This document shows positions 15,057 to 21,957 of a DNA stretch of 28,838 nt, in pieces. The notes below the pieces were generated by a model. That model saw only the letters and a list, made by a program, of their open reading frames with translations, did not search any database and was not told the DNA's origin. A program made the translations under genes and the position numbers. The stretch is from a virus. Where the stretch lies: IMG/VR virus record IMGVR_UViG_3300013005_000128, positions 1 through 28,838 of that record. The stretch is one strand, 5' to 3'. Numbering within the stretch: the stretch's first letter is position 1; the number at the start of each line of letters is the position of its first letter.

Positions 15057-15383
15057 ATGGCAAAGAAAGTACTCGGCCAGTCCAATCCAGCAGCTACTAC
15101 AGCCACCGCGCTGTACACAGTTCCTTCATCGAAGGAGGCGGTGGTTTCATCCATCTCTATCTGTAACCTAGCTTCTTCATCTGCTACCTACCGTATTGCT
15201 ATCCGCCCAGCGGGAGCTACTCTAGCTAATCAACACTACTTAGCTTATGACGTAACAGTTGGCGCCGCGGATACCACAATCATCACAGTAGGTATCACAC
15301 TAGCTACTACTGACGTTATTACTGTCTACGCCTCAACCGCTAACCTAGCCTTTTCAGCATTTGGAGATGAGGCTTCCGTCTAA
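15057..15383 (+). CDS. Small fiber-associated beta protein, paralogue of 11250-11555
   Basis: A 108-residue protein from ATG 15057, one base after the preceding stop. An upstream in-frame start at 15009 would overlap the fiber gene more deeply and is less likely. The core ATALYTVPSSKEAVVSSISI is related to the protein at 11250-11555. It is beta-rich, without membrane segments. Being placed after a fiber ending MLMGA in both cases argues for a shared task, such as capping or folding that fiber. It ends with a TAATG overlap with the first gene of the tandem array. Confidence 0.75.
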   Translation: MAKKVLGQSNPAATTATALYTVPSSKEAVVSSISICNLASSSATYRIAIRPAGATLANQHYLAYDVTVGAADTTIITVGITLATTDVITVYASTANLAFSAFGDEASV

Positions 15384-15946
15384 TGTCTATTACTAGCGCT
15401 AAGTCTGGTGCGACAGGTATCAGTCTCGCGCTAGACAATAACTTTATGGAGCCTATTGCCAGCACTTTGCTGTCGGCTAATACTAATACAGTTATATTTA
15501 GTGACATACCTCAGACATACAAGCATTTGCAGGTAAGATATTTAGCAAAATCGGGTAGAGTGCAAAATCTTGCTGGTCAAATGGCTATGAGATTTAACGG
15601 TAGTTATGCTGCAAGAGGTCATAATTTATACGGCGACGGCGCTGGTGTTGCCGCTAATAGTTATGTGCCAGCAATAGGTGAATTTGCTTTAGCGGCAACA
15701 GGAAGTACTGCGGGCAGCGCTTTTGGTGCTGGTATTATTGATATTTTAGATTACGCAAACACCAATAAAAACAAAACTATTAGGTCGTTAACAGGTGCAG
15801 ATATTAACGGTTCGGGAAATATATTTCTTTCGTCGCAATTGATAAACAGCACCACGGAAATATCATCAATTACTTTTGAAACTTTAGATGGTGGAACTAA
15901 TCTCCAACAATACTCCCGTTTCTCACTATACGGAATCAAAGGGTAA
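15383..15946 (+). CDS. Array protein A1 (fiber-tip-like paralogue)
   Basis: First of the nine LYGI paralogues; 187 residues. Subfamily A marks: an N-terminal extension of about 35 residues, then IPQTYKHLQVRYLAKSG, FNGSYAARGH, IIDILDYANTNKNKTIRSL and the end LQQYSRFSLYGIKG. Beta-rich, with no signal peptide or membrane segment. The sampled DNA is AT-rich (about 40% GC on one 60-base stretch), lower than in A3. Its ATG shares a base with the stop of the small beta protein before it. Probable role: a small fiber tip or decoration protein; this is inferred from the island it lies in. Confidence 0.78.
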   Translation: MSITSAKSGATGISLALDNNFMEPIASTLLSANTNTVIFSDIPQTYKHLQVRYLAKSGRVQNLAGQMAMRFNGSYAARGHNLYGDGAGVAANSYVPAIGEFALAATGSTAGSAFGAGIIDILDYANTNKNKTIRSLTGADINGSGNIFLSSQLINSTTEISSITFETLDGGTNLQQYSRFSLYGIKG

Positions 15947-15948
15947 TT

Positions 15949-16431
15949 ATGGCTGCAAAGACAGGCACATACACTTTGATTGCTAGCACTACATTAAGCA
16001 GTGCAGGTGGTGCAACATTTAGTAGCGTACCTCAGACCTATACCGATTTGGTTGTTGTTGTAAATGTGTCAGCATCTCAAACTCCTGTAAATAGTGGATT
16101 GCGTTTTAATGGTGATAGTGGAACAAATTATTCTAGTACAAGAATTACTGGCGATGGTAGCAGTGCTTCATCATCAAGAGATAGCAATGATGATGTTTTA
16201 AGAACTGGTGTTGTAAGCACAAATAGCGTAGTAATATCTCACATATTTGATTATGCCAATACAACTACTTATAAAACTGTAATATCTAGAGGAAGTGGGG
16301 CTTCTGATCGTGTTGCTGCTTTTGTAGGTATGTGGAGAAATACTGCTGCAATAACTACAGTGTTTGTAACAAACTTAAATTATCCAATAGGAACAACCTT
16401 TAGACTATTTGGGATTGAGTCGGCAAAGTAA
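15949..16431 (+). CDS. Array protein B1 (fiber-tip-like paralogue)
   Basis: 160 residues. Subfamily B marks: TYTLIASTTLSS at the start, then SVPQTYTDLVVVVNVS, RFNGDSGTNYSSTRITGDG, IFDYANTTTYKTVISR, MWRNTAAITTV and the end GTTFRLFGIESAK. It lacks the N-terminal extension of A genes. The RBS is AAAGGG inside the end of A1, five bases before ATG 15949. The last motif is LFGI here instead of LYGI. Sampled DNA is AT-rich (about 38% GC over 60 bases). Confidence 0.78.
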   Translation: MAAKTGTYTLIASTTLSSAGGATFSSVPQTYTDLVVVVNVSASQTPVNSGLRFNGDSGTNYSSTRITGDGSSASSSRDSNDDVLRTGVVSTNSVVISHIFDYANTTTYKTVISRGSGASDRVAAFVGMWRNTAAITTVFVTNLNYPIGTTFRLFGIESAK

Positions 16432-16931
16432 TGGCGCTACAGTTATTTAAAATTGCTGACACCACTGTCTCTAGCCCACAGGCTACCGTTGAGTTTACAT
16501 CTATACCTCAAGTCTACACCGATTTAAAAATTGTAATGTCAGTGCGTTCTGCCAACGCAAGCAACTTTGACAATCCACGCATATCAATTAACGGTAGCAC
16601 TTCAACATTTACTCGCAGAGAAATCTATGGTGAGTCAGGTTCTGTTGGTTCAGAATCAGTAGCGGACCGCATTATTGGAAACTGTCCAGCCGCTAGTGTA
16701 ACTGCCAGCACGTTTGGTTCACTAGAATTTTATTTGCCAAACTACACAAGTTCTAACTACAAATCTTGGTCATCTGATTCGGTAACAGAAAATAACTCAA
16801 CAACAAATTCAATGTGGTTACTTGCTGGTTTATGGAGTACCGTTACAGCAGTTTCTACAATTGCGGTTTCATTACAGACAAGTGCCAACTTTGTTACTAA
16901 CTCAACCTTCACACTTTACGGAGTCCTATAA
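16431..16931 (+). CDS. Array protein C1 (fiber-tip-like paralogue)
   Basis: 166 residues. Subfamily C marks: LFKIADTTVSS, IPQVYTDLKIVMSVRS, INGSTSTFTRREIYGESGS, TASTFGSLEFYLPNYTSSNY and KSWSSDSVTENNSTTN, ending NSTFTLYGVL. The first base of ATG is the last of the B1 stop (TAATG). The C-type PNYT motif replaces the DYA of A genes at the same place, so the three subfamilies are alignable but clearly distinct. GGAG encoded by the terminal YGV codons is a usable ribosome binding site for A2. Confidence 0.78.
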   Translation: MALQLFKIADTTVSSPQATVEFTSIPQVYTDLKIVMSVRSANASNFDNPRISINGSTSTFTRREIYGESGSVGSESVADRIIGNCPAASVTASTFGSLEFYLPNYTSSNYKSWSSDSVTENNSTTNSMWLLAGLWSTVTAVSTIAVSLQTSANFVTNSTFTLYGVL

Positions 16932-17530
16932 TGGCTATTAGAAGTCTTAAGACAGGGTCTTTAAGTAGAAGCGCTCAAGCTGGAAACACCATGATCTTTC
17001 CTGGCTCGTACGAGTCTATTGCTACTGTGACTGTCGGTGCAGGCGGTGCAAGTTCTATTACATTTAGTTCTATACCTGCAACCTATAGTCACTTACAGAT
17101 TCGCGGCATAAGTCGTGTTGGTTCTGCTGGCTCTGGTGCAGGCACAAATGATTTATTAGTGCAATTCAATGGAGTCACAACTTCAACTTACTCAAGACAC
17201 GCTTTATATGGAACAGGTAGCGCAGCAGGTGTTAATGGTTCAGGGTCAAACACTTCAGCATACGCAGCAAGAGCAGTAACCCCGCGTTCTGGTATTACAG
17301 CAAGCGTATTTGGAACATTTGTAATTGACATTCTTGACTATGCCGACACAAACAAATTCAAAACAATTCGTTCGTTAGCGGGTATGGATTCAAACGATAC
17401 TAATGGCATTGTTGCACTTGCTTCAGGTTCTTCACAATCCACTTCAGCAGTATCAAGCATCACCCTGTTTGATGAATCTTCTTTTAGTTTTGTCCAATAC
17501 TCACAATTTGCACTTTATGGGGTGAAATAA
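16931..17530 (+). CDS. Array protein A2 (fiber-tip-like paralogue)
   Basis: 199 residues, the longest array member. Subfamily A marks: an N-terminal extension (MAIRSLKTGSLSRSAQAGN...), TVGAGGASSITFSSIPATY followed by SHLQIRGISR, FNGVTTSTYSRHALYG, VIDILDYADTNKFKTIRSL and VQYSQFALYGVK. It resembles A3 around TVGAGGA-SIT-SSIPA more than A1. A Gly/Ser/Ala insert (GTGSAAGVNGSGSNTSAYAA) sits in the variable middle, which in this family is where lengths differ most and could be a surface loop. Confidence 0.78.
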   Translation: MAIRSLKTGSLSRSAQAGNTMIFPGSYESIATVTVGAGGASSITFSSIPATYSHLQIRGISRVGSAGSGAGTNDLLVQFNGVTTSTYSRHALYGTGSAAGVNGSGSNTSAYAARAVTPRSGITASVFGTFVIDILDYADTNKFKTIRSLAGMDSNDTNGIVALASGSSQSTSAVSSITLFDESSFSFVQYSQFALYGVK

Positions 17531-17531
17531 T

Positions 17532-18038
17532 ATGCCAGCAGGAATGACTTATACACCAATTGCTAGAACTACTCTTAGTTCTAGTTCTTCAACCGTTACT
17601 TTTAGTTCAATTCCTGCTACTTATACAGATTTGGTAGTGTCAATAGGGATTGCTGGTTTATCAGCACAGGAAACGCCAAGGATGTATTTTAATGGCGACA
17701 CTAGCGCTTTATATTCAACTACATTTATAGACGGAAATGGAACCTCTGTTTTAACAAATAGAACAACTGGTCAAAGTTCATTTTATGGTATTGGTGCGTA
17801 CAACTCTGGTAACCCTACTGGGGTGAGCAGCATATTAGTAAATATAAATAACTACTCTAATACAACAACTTTCAAAAATATGATAGCGCGTAGCGCTGCT
17901 GCAACTTTGTCAACAAACTTAACTGTAGGACTGTATCGTTCTACTTCCGCTGTTTCTTCTATTAGTTTTATTGTTCACGGTGGAAATAGTTATTTACCTG
18001 GCTCAACCTTTACGTTATATGGAATTGCGGCGGCTTAA
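17532..18038 (+). CDS. Array protein B2 (fiber-tip-like paralogue)
   Basis: 168 residues. Subfamily B marks: TYTPIARTTLSSSSSTVTFS, then SIPATYTDLVVSIGIAG, YFNGDTSALYSTTFIDGNG, NINNYSNTTTFKNMIAR, LYRSTSAVSSI and the end PGSTFTLYGIAAA. One base separates it from the A2 stop; GGGGTGA within the A2 end lies about six bases before the ATG. The start MPAGM-TYTPIA is close in form to B3 MPLPS-TYIPIA, supporting common descent of the B genes. Confidence 0.78.
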   Translation: MPAGMTYTPIARTTLSSSSSTVTFSSIPATYTDLVVSIGIAGLSAQETPRMYFNGDTSALYSTTFIDGNGTSVLTNRTTGQSSFYGIGAYNSGNPTGVSSILVNINNYSNTTTFKNMIARSAAATLSTNLTVGLYRSTSAVSSISFIVHGGNSYLPGSTFTLYGIAAA

Positions 18039-18566
18039 ATGTCATATACATATAGCAAGATAGCCTCATATACTGTTGGCTCTGGCGGAATTAGCGAAGT
18101 AAGTTTCTTAGCGATACCTCAAAACTACACCGATTTAGTAATTAAGGTTTCAGCAAGAACTGCCTATACTGCTGGCAGTTATGGCGATGGATTAAATATA
18201 TCTTTCAACTCAAGTACCACTGGTTACACATACAGATACTTACAAGGTTACGACTCTACTGCTTCTTCTGCCAGCGGAAGCACTCAACTTACTGGTTTGA
18301 TTCCAGATGATGCTACTGCACAGACAGCAAATGTGTTTAGCAACAATGAAATTTATATTCCAAATTATACAAACGCAAATAATAAATCTTATTCCGTTGA
18401 TAATGTGGTTGAAAAGAATGGCACAACTAACTGGGTGCTTTCAATGTATGCTGGTCTTTGGTCAAATACAGCAGCAATAACTTCTATTGGTTTGACATCA
18501 TCAAACGCTTCAACTTTCAAACAACACTCAACCTTCTCCCTCTACGGAATTAAGGCGGAAGTATAA
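18039..18566 (+). CDS. Array protein C2 (fiber-tip-like paralogue)
   Basis: 175 residues. Subfamily C marks: YSKIASYTVGSGGISEV, IPQNYTDLVIKVSARTAY, FNSSTTGYTYRYLQGYDST, TANVFSNNEIYIPNYTNANN followed by KSYSVDNVVEKNGTTN, MYAGLWSNTAAITSI and HSTFSLYGIKAEV. It starts directly after the B2 stop with no gap. The TVGSGG-S and IPQNYTDL stretches are shared with C3, and KNGTTN parallels NNSTTN in C1. AAGGCGGAAG encoded at its C-terminus can serve as ribosome binding site for A3. Confidence 0.78.
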   Translation: MSYTYSKIASYTVGSGGISEVSFLAIPQNYTDLVIKVSARTAYTAGSYGDGLNISFNSSTTGYTYRYLQGYDSTASSASGSTQLTGLIPDDATAQTANVFSNNEIYIPNYTNANNKSYSVDNVVEKNGTTNWVLSMYAGLWSNTAAITSIGLTSSNASTFKQHSTFSLYGIKAEV

Positions 18567-19141
18567 TGTCAGTAGTAAGCCTTAAATATAAAACTAAAGC
18601 AGGCACCCTTACTGCCCCTGGCGATGTAGACCTTGGCGCGATGGTTCCATTGGCTACGAGCACAGTTGGGGCTGGCGGAGCTGCCTCTATTACTCTTAGC
18701 TCTATCCCCGCCTACTACGAGCATTTACAGATCCGCTGGGTAGCCAGAGGTTCATCTTTAGCTGGACTGTATTGGACATTTAACGGCGACACTGGCGCTA
18801 ACTACTCTAGAAACCGCATTAGCGCAGCTGGCACTCCTGGCGTTTCTGGCCTTGCGAGCCAAGCAAACATTTACACTGTTGCTCAATGGGGCATACCTAC
18901 TGGAGCTAGTATTTTTGCTGGCGGCGTGTACGAGATCCTTGACTACGCAAACGTAAGCAAAAACAAAACGCTGCGCGGAATTGCTGGTCAAGACTCTACT
19001 GCTTCTGGCGGGTGTGAGTTTATCTCTGGTCTATGGATGAGCACAGCCGCGATTACATCTATAACAGTTACGCCAAACGTTGGCACGTTTCAACAGTACA
19101 CTTCATTTGCTTTATACGGTATTGAAAGGGCAGGTGCGTAA
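18566..19141 (+). CDS. Array protein A3 (fiber-tip-like paralogue)
   Basis: 191 residues. Subfamily A marks: N-terminal extension (MSVVSLKYKTKAGTLTAPGD), TVGAGGAASITLSSIPAYY then EHLQIRWVARG, FNGDTGANYSRNRISAAG, VYEILDYANVSKNKTLRGI, GLWMSTAAITSITV and QQYTSFALYGIERAGA. A 60-base sample has about 57% GC, clearly above the A1 sample, and codon choice here looks like the phage core genes. It overlaps C2 by one base. Confidence 0.78.
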   Translation: MSVVSLKYKTKAGTLTAPGDVDLGAMVPLATSTVGAGGAASITLSSIPAYYEHLQIRWVARGSSLAGLYWTFNGDTGANYSRNRISAAGTPGVSGLASQANIYTVAQWGIPTGASIFAGGVYEILDYANVSKNKTLRGIAGQDSTASGGCEFISGLWMSTAAITSITVTPNVGTFQQYTSFALYGIERAGA

Positions 19142-19644
19142 TGCCTTTGCCATCAACTTATATTCCAATTGCTACAGTAAAGACCACCGCGGAAGTGGCA
19201 ACTATAACTATGTCTAATATCCCGCAGACGTACACTGATTTAATTTTAGTTGCTACCTGCGGCAACCCTAGCTCAGCAGTAAACTACAATTTACGGTTTA
19301 ATGGTGACGCTGGCTCAAACTATTCAACTACCTACATGGTATCCAGCGGCGGTACGCTTAGCGGCGGGTCAACCGCGGCTGTCCAAGATAAAGTGTATTT
19401 AACGCAAACTGGCGCTAACTTGGCAGGTAAATGGGGAAGTCAGATCAACCATATTATGAACTACTCAAGCACTAATACTTTTAAAACAGTGCTTAGTCGA
19501 ATGAGCTCTGATATTGAAGTGGCGTTAAACACATCTATTTACAAAACTACCACCGCTATTACCTCTGTAACTATCCTAAGTAATGAGGTACAAATCTATA
19601 CAACTGGTTCTTACTTTACTTTGTATGGGTTGAAGGCAGCATAA
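19141..19644 (+). CDS. Array protein B3 (fiber-tip-like paralogue)
   Basis: 167 residues. Subfamily B marks: STYIPIATVKTTAEVATITM, SNIPQTYTDLILVATCG, RFNGDAGSNYSTTYMVSSGG, IMNYSSTNTFKTVLSR, IYKTTTAITSVTIL and the end TGSYFTLYGLKAA. It contains a single cysteine (in ATCG). One-base overlap with A3 and with C3. A 60-base sample has about 60% GC, higher than B1. GAAGG near the end is placed seven bases before the C3 start. Confidence 0.78.
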   Translation: MPLPSTYIPIATVKTTAEVATITMSNIPQTYTDLILVATCGNPSSAVNYNLRFNGDAGSNYSTTYMVSSGGTLSGGSTAAVQDKVYLTQTGANLAGKWGSQINHIMNYSSTNTFKTVLSRMSSDIEVALNTSIYKTTTAITSVTILSNEVQIYTTGSYFTLYGLKAA

Positions 19645-20153
19645 TGGCTAATTACATACCTATTTCCACAGTCACTGTTGGCTCAGGTGGAGCTTCTAGT
19701 ATTAACTTTATCGACATCCCGCAAAACTACACTGACTTAAACGTGTTACTTTCTGTTCGGTCTAACACTGGTGGAGCTTTTGCGGGGTTAGTTATTGCGT
19801 TTAACGGTTCAACCTCGGGGTACACCCTGACTTGGTTAGGTGATGCTAACGGGGCCGCGGTTACTTACACCTATTCCGCTTTTGGCTACAACCACATTGC
19901 TTACATTCCTGGGTCTGCTGCCACCGCCAACTCATTTGGAAGCGTAACGTTTACTATGCCAGACTACACATCCTCTCACGCTAAAGCCGTAAATGTAGAT
20001 GGCGCCAACACAAACAACGCATCAACCATTTACCAAGGTCTATCTATAGGCTCATGGAGCGGAACAGACCCTGTTAGATCTTTGTCTTTTACAACAGGTG
20101 GAAGTTTTGTACAATATTCAACCGCTACACTTTACGGCATCCGTAAATACTAA
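19644..20153 (+). CDS. Array protein C3 (fiber-tip-like paralogue)
   Basis: 169 residues, last of the array. Subfamily C marks: YIPISTVTVGSGGASSINF, IPQNYTDLNVLLSVRSN, FNGSTSGYTLTWLGDANG, TANSFGSVTFTMPDYTSSHA then KAVNVDGANTNNAST and YSTATLYGIRKY. The array ends here; the next gene has its own AAGGAG in a 16-base gap, so a new translational entry begins. The middle (AAVTYTYSAFGYNHIAYIPG) is the most divergent part relative to C1 and C2. Confidence 0.78.
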   Translation: MANYIPISTVTVGSGGASSINFIDIPQNYTDLNVLLSVRSNTGGAFAGLVIAFNGSTSGYTLTWLGDANGAAVTYTYSAFGYNHIAYIPGSAATANSFGSVTFTMPDYTSSHAKAVNVDGANTNNASTIYQGLSIGSWSGTDPVRSLSFTTGGSFVQYSTATLYGIRKY

Positions 20154-20169
20154 CCAAGGAGAAAAACAA

Positions 20170-20400
20170 ATGACAGATACAAAGATCGTCGTAAACTGCG
20201 AAACAGGTGAGACTCAAGTCGTTACCTTGACCAGCGAAGAGATCGCTCAGCGTGAAGCAGATGCCGCAGCCTTTGCTGTAGCAGAAGCAGAGCGCGTAGC
20301 AGCAGCAGAAGCACTGGCTGCCCTAAAGGCATCAGCTAAGGCCAAGCTTGTGGCAGGCACACCCCTAACACCAGAAGAGGCTGAAACCCTCGTTCTTTAA
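20170..20400 (+). CDS. Small fiber-region protein with Ala/Glu-rich helix
   Basis: 76 residues from ATG 20170, chosen because AAGGAG lies eight bases upstream; the in-frame extension to 20098 would run back into C3. Begins MTDTKIVVNCETGETQVVTL followed by TSEEIAQREADAAAFAVAEA, a long amphipathic helix of Ala, Glu and Arg, then KASAKAKLVAGTPLTPEEAE. Proteins starting this way are common next to phage fiber genes, where a helper role in fiber assembly is often proposed. That is an analogy from position; I see no specific catalytic motif. Confidence 0.75.
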   Translation: MTDTKIVVNCETGETQVVTLTSEEIAQREADAAAFAVAEAERVAAAEALAALKASAKAKLVAGTPLTPEEAETLVL

Positions 20401-20437
20401 TAGTAAACTGTAAGCCTACATATACGGAGGTTTTACT

Positions 20438-20527
20438 ATGGCCCACTTTGCCGAAATTGATAACGCGGGGGTAGTCCTGCGTGCCTTAGTCGTACCTAAT
20501 GAAGAAGAAGACCGCGGGACTGAATGA
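20438..20527 (+). pseudogene. 29-residue remnant of the phage tail-region N-terminal domain
   Basis: ATG 20438 with a strong CGGAGG site opens a 29-codon frame: MAHFAEIDNAGVVLRALVVP followed by NEEEDRGTE. This is the first third of the domain found complete at the start of the sulfotransferase-like gene (MAYFAQLNENNIVLQVLGVD); the WLQTS-NGNIR-FAGIG part is missing. The stop overlaps the next fiber start by four bases (ATGA). It is either a deletion relic or a short peptide kept because it couples translation into the fiber gene. The strong ribosome binding site argues that it is still translated. Confidence 0.6.
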
Positions 20528-21708
20528 CCAAAGCCCGTGACCTAGCCAATGCTTCAACAGCATTATCTGTTGTATCTGCTACGGAACTTGCGTTCTTAGA
20601 TGGTGTAACTTCTGCTGTTCAGACTCAGATTAATACTAAGCAAGCAGTTGTATCTGGAGTAGATGATACTGAACTTGGATATCTTAACGGTGTTACGTCT
20701 GCCTTACAAACTCAACTAAATCAAAAACCAGAAGTAGTTGCTGGCAAAAATAAAATAATTAACGGTGATTTTTTTGTAAATCAACGTGCGTTTACAAGCA
20801 CTACCACAAGTAATACTTATGGATTTGACCGTTGGTTTATTGGTTTTTCTGGTGGAACTGTTACCTATTCAGCACAAACTTTTACTTTAGGAACTGCACC
20901 TGTTGCTGGTTATGAAGGAACAAACTTTGCTCGTGTAGTAACAGCATCACAAAGTGCTGCGGGAAATTTTACTTATTTACAACAACGTATGGAAAATGTA
21001 AGAACTTTTGCTAATCAAACAGTAACTGTTTCTTTTTGGGCTAAAGCATCTACTGGTACTCCTAGCGTTGGCGTAGTCCTTGAACAACAATTTGGCACAG
21101 GTGGTTCTGGAACAGTTGTAACTTCTGGTGGCACAACAGCAATTACTACTTCGTGGGCTAGGTATTCCAAAACAATTTCAGTTCCATCTGTTGCTGGAAA
21201 AACTATTGGGACTGGAACTGTTGCCCTTAACTTAGGTTTAATGACTAGCGTTGGTACTACTATTTCTGCTGCGGGTTATCCTGCCGTTGGTTTACAAAAT
21301 GAAACCATAGATTTCTGGGGCGTTCAGGTAGAAGCAGGCAACGTAGCCACCCCATTCACAACTGCCACTGGCACTGTTCAGGGTGAACTTGCTGCTTGTC
21401 AGCGGTATTACTATCAGTCTGACACTGACGTTCAGACATGGACAAATTTACAATATCAGGCAAACGTGAACGTTAGTCGTGGCGGAACTTTATATTTTCC
21501 GCAAACTATGAGAACGACTCCGACTTTAACTTTATTTGATTCACCTGGTAACTCAGGAAAGGTAAGTGTATCTGCCTCAAGCGGTGGATATTCCGACAAC
21601 ATTACGCCAAATATGTTTGGAACGGGCAGAAATACTTATGCCTTTTACGTAATTGGTACTTATGTTTTAGGTTACGTCAGCAAATTTACAGCAAGTGCGG
21701 AGTTATAA
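20524..21708 (+). CDS. Fiber with carbohydrate-binding-type domain
   Basis: A 394-residue fiber protein. Residues 1-75 are a fiber-base segment with two copies of an L-GVTSA-QTQ-N-K unit (FLDGVTSAVQTQINTK, YLNGVTSALQTQLNQK). Then KNKIINGDFFVNQRAF introduces a jelly-roll domain of the carbohydrate-binding type often found in phage fibers, with VTVSFWAKASTG, FWGVQVEAGNVATPFTTATG and AACQRYYYQ as typical landmarks. The last 90 residues are a second beta domain. The probable job is binding a host surface glycan. There is no ribosome binding site of its own apart from coupling to the 29-codon frame, with which it overlaps by ATGA. Confidence 0.85.
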   Translation: MTKARDLANASTALSVVSATELAFLDGVTSAVQTQINTKQAVVSGVDDTELGYLNGVTSALQTQLNQKPEVVAGKNKIINGDFFVNQRAFTSTTTSNTYGFDRWFIGFSGGTVTYSAQTFTLGTAPVAGYEGTNFARVVTASQSAAGNFTYLQQRMENVRTFANQTVTVSFWAKASTGTPSVGVVLEQQFGTGGSGTVVTSGGTTAITTSWARYSKTISVPSVAGKTIGTGTVALNLGLMTSVGTTISAAGYPAVGLQNETIDFWGVQVEAGNVATPFTTATGTVQGELAACQRYYYQSDTDVQTWTNLQYQANVNVSRGGTLYFPQTMRTTPTLTLFDSPGNSGKVSVSASSGGYSDNITPNMFGTGRNTYAFYVIGTYVLGYVSKFTASAEL

Positions 21709-21709
21709 A

Positions 21710-21898
21710 ATGAATACTTATGAAGTTAAACAATCAATAGATGGTACAAACTTTATTGAAATGACAACACCCGAAGGCGTAGTTTCTTTTGTGCCTATGG
21801 TTGATGGCAACTCAGATTATCAACGCTACTTGCGTTGGCTTGAAGATCCAAACGCGCCTGAAGAATTTATGCTACCAATGCCAGAGGTGACCGAATGA
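21710..21898 (+). CDS. Small hypothetical protein after fiber
   Basis: 62 residues: MNTYEVKQSIDGTNFIEMTT then PEGVVSFVPMVDGNSDYQRY and LRWLEDPNAPEEF. Start ATG 21710 is one base after the fiber stop, with CGGAG nine bases upstream; the GTG at 21695 overlaps the fiber gene and is less likely. Small acidic proteins of this type, with a D-x-YQ-YL-WLEDPN pattern, commonly follow fiber genes in phages. A fiber assembly helper is possible, but this is location-based. It overlaps the next 20-codon frame by four bases. Confidence 0.72.
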   Translation: MNTYEVKQSIDGTNFIEMTTPEGVVSFVPMVDGNSDYQRYLRWLEDPNAPEEFMLPMPEVTE

Positions 21899-21957
21899 CA
21901 CGCGCACGCGACGGCTTTGTGGTTGTTAGATATACAAGAGCGCAAGTAGGCGGATAA
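21895..21957 (+). CDS. 20-residue frame linked by overlaps on both sides
   Basis: ATG 21895 overlaps the preceding stop (ATGA), and its own stop overlaps the next start (TAATG). It encodes MTRARDGFVVVRYTRAQVGG. The FVVVRYT segment is like the usual last strand of glycine-rich fiber proteins (compare GGSGIIIVSVAK at 12478), so it may be the C-terminal scrap of a lost adhesin. It may also serve only as a coupling bridge between neighbours. Confidence 0.45.
   Translation: MTRARDGFVVVRYTRAQVGG

Larger units (their letters stand above)
15383..20153 (+). repeat. Tandem array of three A-B-C gene cassettes
   Basis: Nine consecutive genes of about 160-200 codons share one fold signature: IP-xY near the N-terminus, a FNG segment, a D/N-Y motif followed by K, and a C-terminal LYGI. 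They sort into three subfamilies in strict order. Unit 1 is 15383-16931, unit 2 is 16931-18566, unit 3 is 18566-20153, each about 1.55-1.64 kb. A genes have HLQ-R and ILDYA; B genes have Y-N/S-T-F/Y-K then a basic SR/AR; C genes have PNYT or PDYT. Genes are joined by gaps of 0-2 bases or by TAATG overlaps. Confidence 0.88.

Noticed and set aside
15383-20153. CRISPR-like or simple DNA repeat
   Set aside because: The repetition is at protein level, with unit length about 1.6 kb and low DNA identity; no short direct repeats with spacers are present.
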